Assembly: GCA_000432255.1 (NCBI GenBank)
Contig: HF989900.1
Span: 3,981-15,859, forward strand
Source of the DNA: Acholeplasma sp. CAG:878
GTDB lineage: Bacteria > Bacillota_I > Bacilli_A > RF39 > UBA660
Direction: 5' to 3'
Length of the DNA: 11,879 nucleotides
The notes beneath the pieces were generated by a model, which saw only the letters and a program-made list of their open reading frames with translations, searched no databases and had not been told where the DNA came from. Shown one piece after another: positions 5,928-11,879 of this stretch. The position numbers and the translations under genes were made by a program. How positions within the stretch are numbered: position 1 is the first letter of the stretch; each line of letters starts with the position of its first letter.

Positions 5928-7031
5928 TTGAAAATAAAATATGAATTATTAAAAAATGATAATAAAGCAAGACATGGAAAATTATATACAAATTATGGTG
6001 TGTTTGAGACACCTATGTTTATGCCTGTTGGTACACTAGCAAATGTTAAAACCCTAACGCCAGAAGAGTTAAAAGCGATGAATAGTGCGGTTATTTTATC
6101 GAATACATATCATTTATGGTTAAGACCAGGAGCTGATGTAATAGAAAAAGCCGGTGGGTTACATAAATTTATGAACTATGATGGACCAATTTTAACAGAT
6201 AGTGGTGGGTTTCAAGTTTTTTCACTTGCTAAACCAAAAGATATAACGGAAGAAGGAGTGAAATTCAAAAGCCACATCGATGGTTCTAATTTGTTTTTAA
6301 CTCCAGAAATATCAATCCAAGTTCAAAATAAACTAGATAGTGATATAGCGATGAGTTTTGATGAATGTATTCCATATCCTGCAACTTATGAATATGCTAA
6401 AAAAAGTACAGAAAGAACTCTTAGATGGGCAAAAAGAGGAAAAGAAGTATTTAATAACCCTAGACAATCATTATTTGGTATTGTTCAAGGTGGTGAATAT
6501 CAAGATTTAAGAGAATATAGTGCGAAAGAAACTGTGAAAATAGGTTTTGATGGTTATTCTATAGGTGGCACTAGTGTTGGTGAAGATAAAACTACAATGT
6601 ATAAAATGATTGAAGATGGTATTAGGTATATACCACTAGATAAACCGAGATATTTAATGGGAGTTGGTGATCCTATTGATATTATTGAAGGTGTTATTAG
6701 AGGAATTGATATGTTTGATTGTGTTTTACCGACTAGAATAGCAAGGCATGGTAATGCATTTACAAGACATGGTAAAATAAATTTAAAAAATGCAAAATAT
6801 AAAGAAGATTTCACACCAATTGAAGATTGTGATTGTTATACTTGTAAAAATTATACCAAAGCATATATAAGACATTTAATAACTTGTAATGAAACATTGG
6901 GCGGTAGATTATTATCTATTCATAACATAAGGTTTTTAATTAGATTAGTAGAAGAATTAAGAGTAGCAATTGATGAGAATAGGGTTTTGGAATATAGAGA
7001 AGAATTTATAAAAAATTATACAAATAAGTAA
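5928..7031 (+). CDS. tgt: tRNA-guanine transglycosylase (queuosine synthesis)
   Basis: Exchanges guanine 34 for preQ1 in the anticodon of GUN tRNAs; cytoplasmic (beta/alpha)8 enzyme. I start it at TTG 5928, 5 nt after GGTGG; the longer frame back to 5877 begins upstream of the promoter. This gives 367 residues, near family length. Motifs: SNTYHL (58-63), DSGGFQ (91-96, with the general acid/base Asp91), FDECIPYP (144-151), GIVQGG (184-189), GYSIGGTSVGE (209-219). The nucleophile is Asp264 in MFDCVLPTR. The zinc site is complete: Cys301, Cys303, Cys306 and His332. No other queuosine genes are in the window, so preQ1 may be made elsewhere in the genome or salvaged. Confidence 0.98.
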   Translation: MKIKYELLKNDNKARHGKLYTNYGVFETPMFMPVGTLANVKTLTPEELKAMNSAVILSNTYHLWLRPGADVIEKAGGLHKFMNYDGPILTDSGGFQVFSLAKPKDITEEGVKFKSHIDGSNLFLTPEISIQVQNKLDSDIAMSFDECIPYPATYEYAKKSTERTLRWAKRGKEVFNNPRQSLFGIVQGGEYQDLREYSAKETVKIGFDGYSIGGTSVGEDKTTMYKMIEDGIRYIPLDKPRYLMGVGDPIDIIEGVIRGIDMFDCVLPTRIARHGNAFTRHGKINLKNAKYKEDFTPIEDCDCYTCKNYTKAYIRHLITCNETLGGRLLSIHNIRFLIRLVEELRVAIDENRVLEYREEFIKNYTNK

Positions 7032-7075
7032 TTTTATACAAAAAACATATTTTCTTTATTTTTATTAAAAAATGT

Positions 7076-7083
7076 TATATAAT
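7076..7083 (+). promoter_or_regulatory. Possible promoter of the cvpA-like gene
   Basis: TATAAT at 7078-7083, overlapping an extended-type TG-T-TATATA (7073-7081). No good -35 is visible in the T-rich stretch upstream. It lies 19 nt before the start codon, as other promoters do here. No clear hairpin terminator is seen after tgt, so read-through is possible. Confidence 0.4.
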
Positions 7084-7101
7084 ATTAATAGGTGATTTGT
7101 T

Positions 7102-7830
7102 ATGAGTATTGTTGATGTAGGAATTATTTTTATACTAATATTTGGTTTTTTACTAGGCTTTAAAAGAGGATTTACTGAACAATTAGTTAAAGGATTAGGA
7201 TTTATTGCTATAGTTATTTTAGCGTTTTTCTTAAAAAATCCGTTATCAGTTATTTTATATGAAAATTTGCCGTTTTTTAAATTTGGTGGGATTTTAAAAG
7301 GTGTTGAAGTAATAAATATATTTTTATATGAAGCGATTGCTTTTTTAATAGTTTTAGCAATCTTAGGAATAGTTTTGAGAGTTGTTATACTAGCTTCAAG
7401 TATATTTGAAAAAATTTTAAAAGCAACAATTATATTAAGTATTCCATCTAAAATAGCAGGTGGGGTTTTAGGAATTTTAGAATATTTTGTATTTATATTT
7501 TTAATTCTTTATATACTATCAATGCCAATATTTAATAATAGTTTATTGGATGATTCTAAATTAAGACCTACTATTTTATCTAAAACGCCAATTTTATCGA
7601 GTTTAGTCGATGACGGCGTTAAAGTAATTGACGAATTTGTAGTTTTAAAAAACAAATTAAAAGATAATAGTATAAGTTCTAATGAATTTAATGAAGAAGC
7701 TATGGATGTAATGTTAAAACATAAAGTAGTCACAATTTCATCAGTTGAGAAATTAATTGAAAAAGATAAAATTACAGATACTGTTGAAATAAGAAAAGTA
7801 ATTGAAAAATATAAAGGAGAAAATATATGA
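7102..7830 (+). CDS. CvpA-family membrane protein
   Basis: 242-residue polytopic membrane protein. The N-terminus VDVGIIFILIFGFLLGFKRGF is the typical CvpA opening, with the conserved GFKRG turn. About four membrane helices follow (roughly 4-24, 30-50, 72-97 and 113-145), with KIAGGVLGILEYF between the last two, equivalent to the family's second glycine-rich turn. A cytoplasmic, lysine/glutamate-rich tail of about 90 residues makes it longer than classical CvpA. Family members are linked to colicin V production in E. coli, but the function in Firmicutes (YshB) is not settled. ATG 7102 follows AGGTGA. The stop overlaps the thioredoxin start (ATGA), so the two are translationally coupled. B. 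subtilis has yshB upstream of trxA with polX, mutSB and yshE between; here those are absent. Confidence 0.85.
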   Translation: MSIVDVGIIFILIFGFLLGFKRGFTEQLVKGLGFIAIVILAFFLKNPLSVILYENLPFFKFGGILKGVEVINIFLYEAIAFLIVLAILGIVLRVVILASSIFEKILKATIILSIPSKIAGGVLGILEYFVFIFLILYILSMPIFNNSLLDDSKLRPTILSKTPILSSLVDDGVKVIDEFVVLKNKLKDNSISSNEFNEEAMDVMLKHKVVTISSVEKLIEKDKITDTVEIRKVIEKYKGENI

Positions 7831-8120
7831 GTTTACAAGAATTTAATAATTTAGTTAATGATGATTTTGTTTTAGTTGATTTTTATGCAAATTGGTGTGG
7901 ACCGTGTAAAATGCTATCACCTGTTTTAGAAGAGTTAGAAAATTCAAGAGGCGTTAAGGTTGTTAAGGTAGATGTTGATAAAAATGAAGAAGTTGCAAGA
8001 ACTTATGGAGTTATGTCTATTCCAACCTTAATTATGTTTAAAAATGGTGAATTAGTCGATAAAAAAGTAGGTTATATACCAATAGAATTATTAAGTGATT
8101 GGATTAATGAAAAGAGATAA
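7827..8120 (+). CDS. trxA: Thioredoxin
   Basis: 97-residue cytoplasmic disulfide reductase with a full thioredoxin fold. It has VDFYANWCGPCKML with active-site WCGPC, the buried Asp (VDVDKN region), cis-proline in SIPTLIMFKNGE, and the C-terminal GYIPIELLSDWI helix. It lacks a signal peptide. Reduced thioredoxin serves ribonucleotide reductase, peroxiredoxins and similar partners. The ATG overlaps the TGA of the cvpA-like gene by 4 nt, with AAAGGAG upstream. The end of the gene forms half of a weak hairpin with a T run, then rsmE begins 24 nt later. It is slightly shorter than E. coli TrxA but complete. Confidence 0.97.
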   Translation: MSLQEFNNLVNDDFVLVDFYANWCGPCKMLSPVLEELENSRGVKVVKVDVDKNEEVARTYGVMSIPTLIMFKNGELVDKKVGYIPIELLSDWINEKR

Positions 8121-8133
8121 ATTCTCTTTTTTT
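8110..8133 (+). terminator. Weak terminator or attenuator after trxA
   Basis: 8-bp stem AAAAGAGA / TCTCTTTT (8110-8117 with 8123-8130), 5-nt loop, T to 8133. Only three G-C pairs, and the 5' arm is coding. Probably lets some transcription through into rsmE. Confidence 0.55.
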
Positions 8134-8144
8134 AAGGTGGTTTT

Positions 8145-8843
8145 ATGCAAAGATATTTTACGAATAAATTAGTTGATGATTATTTTATATTGAATGATGA
8201 TGATTTATACCACATCAACAAAGTAATGCGAATGAAGGAAAATGATAAAGTTGAAGTTGTTTTTAAAAACAATGTATATTCTGGTATAATTACTAGTAAT
8301 GGAATAAAAAAAGATGAATTATTAAGCGAAGAGGTAACTTTAAAAAATATAACTTTAATAATTCCCTTACTAAAAGAAACTAAAATGGATTTAATTTTAC
8401 AAAAAGCAACTGAACTTGGAGTTAGTAGAATAATACCAGTTAGAATGGAACGAAGTATTATAAAATTGAATGAACAAGATTATTTAAAAAAACAAATTCG
8501 TTGGCAAAAAATATGCAAAGAAGCAAGTGAACAATCAAAAAGAACTAATATTCCTTTGATAGATAAATTAGAGAGTATGTCTTCTCTTAATTTAGATGGG
8601 CTTAATATAATTTGTAGTACAAGTGAAAATAGCAATACATTAAAGAATACTTTGAAAAATATGGATAAGTATGATAAAATAAATATAGCAATCGGACCAG
8701 AGGGTGGTTTTACTAAAGAAGAAGAAAAAATTTTGGTTAGTTTAGGTTTTATTAAAACTAGTTTGGGTAAATTAATTATGAGAGTTGAAACTGTCCCACT
8801 ATATATATTAAGTGTTATAAACTATTTAGAATTAGAGGAGTGA
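8145..8843 (+). CDS. rsmE: 16S rRNA (uracil1498-N3)-methyltransferase RsmE
   Basis: SAM-dependent methylation of U1498 in the 16S rRNA decoding region. 232 residues: an N-terminal PUA-like RNA-binding domain (about 1-70, with HINKVMRMKENDKVEVV), then a knotted SPOUT domain. SPOUT motifs are KATELGVSRIIPV with MERS after it, EASEQSKRTNIP, IGPEGGF (183-189) and the C-terminal knot LGKLIMRVETVPLY (207-220). ATG 8145 is 4 nt after AAGGTGG. B. subtilis has the same rsmE (yqeU) then mtaB (yqeV) order; here one small membrane-protein gene lies between them, and prmA is not upstream. Its last codons carry the Shine-Dalgarno of the next gene. Confidence 0.96.
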   Translation: MQRYFTNKLVDDYFILNDDDLYHINKVMRMKENDKVEVVFKNNVYSGIITSNGIKKDELLSEEVTLKNITLIIPLLKETKMDLILQKATELGVSRIIPVRMERSIIKLNEQDYLKKQIRWQKICKEASEQSKRTNIPLIDKLESMSSLNLDGLNIICSTSENSNTLKNTLKNMDKYDKINIAIGPEGGFTKEEEKILVSLGFIKTSLGKLIMRVETVPLYILSVINYLELEE

Positions 8844-8847
8844 TTAT

Positions 8848-9357
8848 ATGTTAGATTTAATAATAGAATATAGATATATTATAGCAGTGCTTGTACTTAT
8901 TATAGGTTTGTTTTTAGTGATGTTTGTCAATAAAAAAAATCCTAGAGAAACTAAAAGTTTAACAAAAGAAGAAAAAAATAAAGAATTAGATATTGTATTA
9001 AAAGCAATTGAAGAAAAACCTGCAAAAAAAGAATTATCTTTTGAAGAAGAACAAGAAGAGAATGCTATTATAAGTTATCAAGAATTATTAGCAGCTGCTA
9101 ATGGACAAAAAAAGGAAAAAGTTGAAGATAATAATCCTGAATTAGCAGATTTAATTAATCAAATAAGTATGGAAAGCAAAGAAATTGAAGCTTTAGAAGA
9201 ACCAGAAATAATTGAAGATGTAGTTAATACAAAAGAAGATGAACAAAAGAAATTTAAAAATAGTGAATTTATCTCACCTGTGTTTGGTAAGGATAAACCG
9301 AAAGAAAGTAATGATGAATTTTTACAATCATTAAAAGATTTTAGGAGTAATTTATAA
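8848..9357 (+). CDS. Membrane-anchored acidic protein of unknown function
   Basis: 169 residues; family not recognised. One N-terminal membrane helix (about 9-27, YIIAVLVLIIGLFLVMFV) is followed by NKK. This puts the rest inside the cell by the positive-inside rule. The remaining 140 residues are very rich in Glu and Lys and probably disordered. Three more ordered islands stand out: AIISYQELLAAANG, the SEFISPVFG segment (ISPVFG at 142-147), and the extreme C-terminus DEFLQSLKDFRSNL. They look like docking motifs on a flexible tether. The design (short anchor, acidic linker, terminal motifs) recalls adaptor proteins of the division or wall machinery, but that is inference. The gene lies between rsmE (4-nt gap) and mtaB (1-nt overlap), so it is co-expressed with both. 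Confidence 0.88.
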   Translation: MLDLIIEYRYIIAVLVLIIGLFLVMFVNKKNPRETKSLTKEEKNKELDIVLKAIEEKPAKKELSFEEEQEENAIISYQELLAAANGQKKEKVEDNNPELADLINQISMESKEIEALEEPEIIEDVVNTKEDEQKKFKNSEFISPVFGKDKPKESNDEFLQSLKDFRSNL

Positions 9358-10646
9358 TGTTTTATATTTATACTTTAGGCTGTAAAGTAAATACATACGA
9401 AAGCAGCTTTATAGAAGATAGTATGATAAATGCTGGTTTTGTTAAAACTAGTAAAGATAAAGCTAATATATTTATAATTAATACTTGTTTTGTAACAAAT
9501 GTAGCTGGAAATAAATCATTAAAAATAATTAGACAAGCCAAAAGACTTAATAAAGATGCCATTATAGTTGTTTGTGGTTGTTTAAGTCAAATGGCTAGTG
9601 AAGAAGTTAAAAAAATCGGTGTTGATATTATAATTGGTAATAAAGATAAGAGCAAAATTGTCGATTATATTAAAAAATACAAAGAACCAATAACAAAAAT
9701 ATATGATTTAAAAAATACTGATTTTGAAGATATGGAATTATCTCATTTCGAACACACAAGAGCCTTTGTTAAAATTCAAGATGGTTGTAATAACTTTTGT
9801 TCATATTGTATTATTCCATATACTAGAGGTGGATTAAGAAGTAAAAATAGAAACTTAGTTTTAAATGAAGTAAAGAATTTAGTAAATGATGGACATAAAG
9901 AGATAGTATTAACTGGTATTCATACTGGAAGTTATGATGATAATGGTTACCATTTATATGATTTATTAAAAGATATTTTAAAAATTAAAGGTTTAGAAAG
10001 ATTGAGATTATCTTCGATTGAAATAACTGAAATTAATGATGATATTATAAATTTAATGAAAAAAAATGAAGTATTAACTTGTCACTTACACATCCCACTT
10101 CAATCAGGAAGTGATAGAATATTAAAGTTAATGAATAGAAAATATGATATTGATTATTTTATTGATAAAGTTTCAAAAATAAGAGAAGCAAGACCTAACA
10201 TATCATTAACAACAGATGTTATTGTAGGATTTCCAGGTGAGACAGTAGAAGATTTTGAAGAAATGGTTGAAAATATTAAGAAAATCAATTTTTCTAAACT
10301 TCATGTGTTTCCTTATTCTCTAAGAGAAGGGACTAAGGCAAGTCTTATGGATGGACAAATTGATGAAAATACAAAAAAGATAAGAAGTCATAAACTTCTA
10401 GAATTATCTAAACAATTAGAAATTAATTATATGAATAAGTTTATAGGAGAAAAAGTATTAGTATTATTTGAAACTTATAAGGACGGTTATTTGTATGGTC
10501 ATACTAGTAATTATTTATCTATAAAATGCAAAGGTAGTATTGATTTATTAAAACAAATATCTGAAGTTACAATAGATTCAGTTTCTTATCCTTATTGTTT
10601 AGGACAAGTTTGTGAAACAAATTGTGATAAATGTGTTATAATATAG
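9357..10646 (+). CDS. mtaB: tRNA t6A37 methylthiotransferase (MtaB)
   Basis: Radical-SAM enzyme that converts t6A37 to ms2t6A37 in ANN-decoding tRNAs. The 429 residues show the methylthiotransferase N-domain with three cluster cysteines: Cys9 (YTLGCKVNTYES), Cys44 (INTCFVTN) and Cys75 (CGCLSQ, with an extra Cys73). The radical-SAM motif is Cys144-x3-Cys148-x2-Cys151 in QDGCNNFCSYCIIPY. LTGIHTGSY, HLHIPLQSGS and VIVGFPGET follow, then a TRAM-like domain. LGCKVN-YE and RGGLRSK favour MtaB over MiaB and RimO. Unusually, the C-terminus ends in a cysteine cluster (C414, C419, C423, C426). The ATG overlaps the previous stop by 1 nt, with AGGAG 9 nt upstream. The last codons contain the next gene's promoter. 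Confidence 0.96.
   Translation: MFYIYTLGCKVNTYESSFIEDSMINAGFVKTSKDKANIFIINTCFVTNVAGNKSLKIIRQAKRLNKDAIIVVCGCLSQMASEEVKKIGVDIIIGNKDKSKIVDYIKKYKEPITKIYDLKNTDFEDMELSHFEHTRAFVKIQDGCNNFCSYCIIPYTRGGLRSKNRNLVLNEVKNLVNDGHKEIVLTGIHTGSYDDNGYHLYDLLKDILKIKGLERLRLSSIEITEINDDIINLMKKNEVLTCHLHIPLQSGSDRILKLMNRKYDIDYFIDKVSKIREARPNISLTTDVIVGFPGETVEDFEEMVENIKKINFSKLHVFPYSLREGTKASLMDGQIDENTKKIRSHKLLELSKQLEINYMNKFIGEKVLVLFETYKDGYLYGHTSNYLSIKCKGSIDLLKQISEVTIDSVSYPYCLGQVCETNCDKCVII
10634..10642 (+). promoter_or_regulatory. Extended -10 promoter for the gene at 10665
   Basis: TGTTATAAT, a perfect extended -10, inside the last codons of mtaB, 23 nt before the next start codon. A partial -35 (GAAACA, 10614-10619) lies 17 bp upstream. 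Confidence 0.55.
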
Positions 10647-10664
10647 ATTAAGGTTGGTGATTTT

Positions 10665-11066
10665 ATGTATAAATTAGATAAAACAAAAGTAATAAAAGGA
10701 GTAGTTGAATTATTCCCTGAAACATTAAAATCTGGAATCGGTTTCTTTGGGTGTGGAGCTGCAACAGGATTATGTTGTATTGTTGCTAATATGCCAATTA
10801 ATCCAAATAGTATGATTGAAACAACAGATGCTACTACTGCTGTTGGTATGGGTATATTCTTTGCTTGTACTTCAGTTGTTGAAGCAGTAAGAACTTATAA
10901 AAATGCACAAAAAGAAAGAGAAAGAATACATGCTTTAGCAAGAGAAATTGAAAAAGACAAATTAAAAAGAATAAAAGAAAAAGAAGAATTAAAAAGAGCA
11001 AGGGATGAATACAACGCTGAACTTATATTTGGTGCTCCTTCAAAAACATTGAAAAAGGAGATGTAA
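10665..11066 (+). CDS. Small membrane protein with C-terminal coiled coil, upstream of a pilin
   Basis: 133 residues; family not recognised. Two moderately hydrophobic, glycine- and cysteine-rich segments (about 23-43, GIGFFGCGAATGLCCIVANM, and 56-75, TAVGMGIFFACTSVVEAV) could be a membrane hairpin. A highly charged helix follows (about 78-115, KERERIHALAREIEKDKLKR and onward), strongly coiled-coil in look. The topology would put both ends in the cytoplasm. ATG 10665 follows GGTGA by 4 nt. The stop is 3 nt before the TTG of the right-edge pilin-like gene, whose Shine-Dalgarno (AGGAG) lies in its last codons; the two should be made together. A role in pilin assembly or anchoring is a guess from position only. 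Confidence 0.85.
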   Translation: MYKLDKTKVIKGVVELFPETLKSGIGFFGCGAATGLCCIVANMPINPNSMIETTDATTAVGMGIFFACTSVVEAVRTYKNAQKERERIHALAREIEKDKLKRIKEKEELKRARDEYNAELIFGAPSKTLKKEM

Positions 11067-11069
11067 GAA

Positions 11070-11879
11070 TTGAAAGATGGGTTTACGCTAATTGAAATAC
11101 TAGCAATTATAATACTATTATCAGTACTAGCATTAGTAACATATCCTATCATTAATGGTGTTATAAATGATAGTAGAAAAGACTTATACGACAAACAAAT
11201 AGATGAATTGGAAAGACATACAAGAACTTGGATTAGTGAAAATGTGGAATCACTAGAACTTGTTGATGGTTATTCTAGGAATGTAACATTTGAAGAATTG
11301 AAAAATAGTGGTTATATCCAAGAATCATCGGTTATTAATCCTAAAACTAATGAACCATTATCTGGATGTATGACAATTAATTATAGTGATGAAATTACAG
11401 GATTTAACGTTTATTATAACGAAAAATGTAGTGAAATAGCAAAAGGTTATGCCGATAACAGTGGGGCAAATAGACCAGAATTATTTAAAAATATGGTACC
11501 AATCAAGTATGAAAATAATAAATGGATAGTAGCTGATACAAGTCAAAAGTGGTATGACTATAACAATAAAGAATGGGCCAATGCAGTTGTGCTAAATAAA
11601 GGTGTTACAAAAAATATTGGTAACGAGATAACAGAAGAAGAAATATCTTTATGGTACGTATGGATTCCAAGATATAAATATACAATATTTAATGGAAATA
11701 ATGAGGGAGTAACAGCAAAATTAATAAATATAACATTCGAACACGGAAAAAGTAATACTGGAACCCTTCAATGTCGTACTATCGATGATGGTAGTGAGAT
11801 GTGTACGGACAATTTAAATGGTGGAACTATTAATCAAATATCAACATATACACATCCAGCATTTAAATTTGGAAATACC
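11070..11879 (+). CDS. Prepilin-type surface protein (3' truncated)
   Basis: Open from TTG 11070 (9 nt after AGGAG) to the window end: 270 codons without a stop, so the gene continues beyond. The N-terminus is a complete class III prepilin signal: MKDG then FTLIE, with cleavage predicted after Gly4 and the conserved Glu at mature position 5 (Glu9). A hydrophobic helix follows to about Ile28. The exported part has cysteines placed in pairs (100/120 and 235/245), suggesting disulfide loops. After about residue 145 comes a different-looking module with WYDYNNKEWANAV (161-173) and WYVWIPRYKY (195-204). From memory this is a recurring pattern in hypothetical surface proteins of uncultured gut Firmicutes. 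The size exceeds ordinary pseudopilins, so it may be a tip pilin or adhesin. Confidence 0.9.
   Translation, partial: MKDGFTLIEILAIIILLSVLALVTYPIINGVINDSRKDLYDKQIDELERHTRTWISENVESLELVDGYSRNVTFEELKNSGYIQESSVINPKTNEPLSGCMTINYSDEITGFNVYYNEKCSEIAKGYADNSGANRPELFKNMVPIKYENNKWIVADTSQKWYDYNNKEWANAVVLNKGVTKNIGNEITEEEISLWYVWIPRYKYTIFNGNNEGVTAKLINITFEHGKSNTGTLQCRTIDDGSEMCTDNLNGGTINQISTYTHPAFKFGNT

Noticed and set aside
9749..9753. CGAAC half-sites at 9749 and 11738, considered as further LexA boxes
   Set aside because: No GTTCG-like right half at the correct spacing; both are inside coding regions.
10895..11194. Minus-strand open frame of 99 codons across the end of the coiled-coil gene and start of the pilin
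   Set aside because: Hydrophobic, Ser/Ile-rich shadow of a Lys/Glu-rich plus-strand gene; no ribosome site or family resemblance.

Overview
The window is strongly AT-rich DNA from a Firmicute. TGA serves as an ordinary stop (lepA, sirA-like, cvpA-like and rsmE genes end on it), so this is the standard bacterial code and not the Mycoplasma code. Shine-Dalgarno sequences of the AGGTGA or AAGGAGG type precede nearly every gene. Protein similarity and gene order both point to Bacilli, probably a small-genome uncultured gut lineage: several neighbourhoods look like collapsed versions of Bacillus subtilis clusters. The lineage is inference. No rRNA, tRNA, CRISPR array, insertion sequence or phage gene was recognised.

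Layout. (1) At the left edge is the 3' end of a pilin-like gene with a strong terminator, then lepA (elongation factor 4). (2) A perfect 28-bp palindrome separates lepA from the convergent lexA. lexA faces, across a compact divergent control region with three LexA-box-like sites, a 48-codon gene for a one-helix membrane peptide. Its position and promoter make it a probable SOS division inhibitor of the YneA/SosA kind. A SirA-like gene and yneF follow, as in the B. subtilis lexA-yneA...sirA-yneF order. (3) murF is convergent with an unrecognised cytoplasmic protein gene; one hairpin overlaps both stop codons. (4) The unrecognised gene and tgt diverge from overlapping promoters that share their -35 bases. 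(5) A tightly packed rightward set follows: cvpA-like, thioredoxin, rsmE, an acidic membrane-anchored protein and mtaB. (6) A small membrane/coiled-coil protein sits 3 nt upstream of a large pilin-like gene that runs off the right edge.

How they fit together. lepA, tgt, rsmE and mtaB act on the ribosome, rRNA and tRNA; murF makes the peptidoglycan precursor; lexA, the peptide and the SirA-like protein form a damage/cell-cycle control module. The most interesting region is about 2880-3620. A LexA box fills the spacer of the peptide promoter, and no terminator separates the peptide from the SirA-like gene. DNA damage might therefore block both division and DnaA-driven replication initiation from one transcript. 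Three genes (lexA, tgt, right-edge pilin) are best started at TTG, and most promoters put the -10 box only about 15-25 nt before the start codon.
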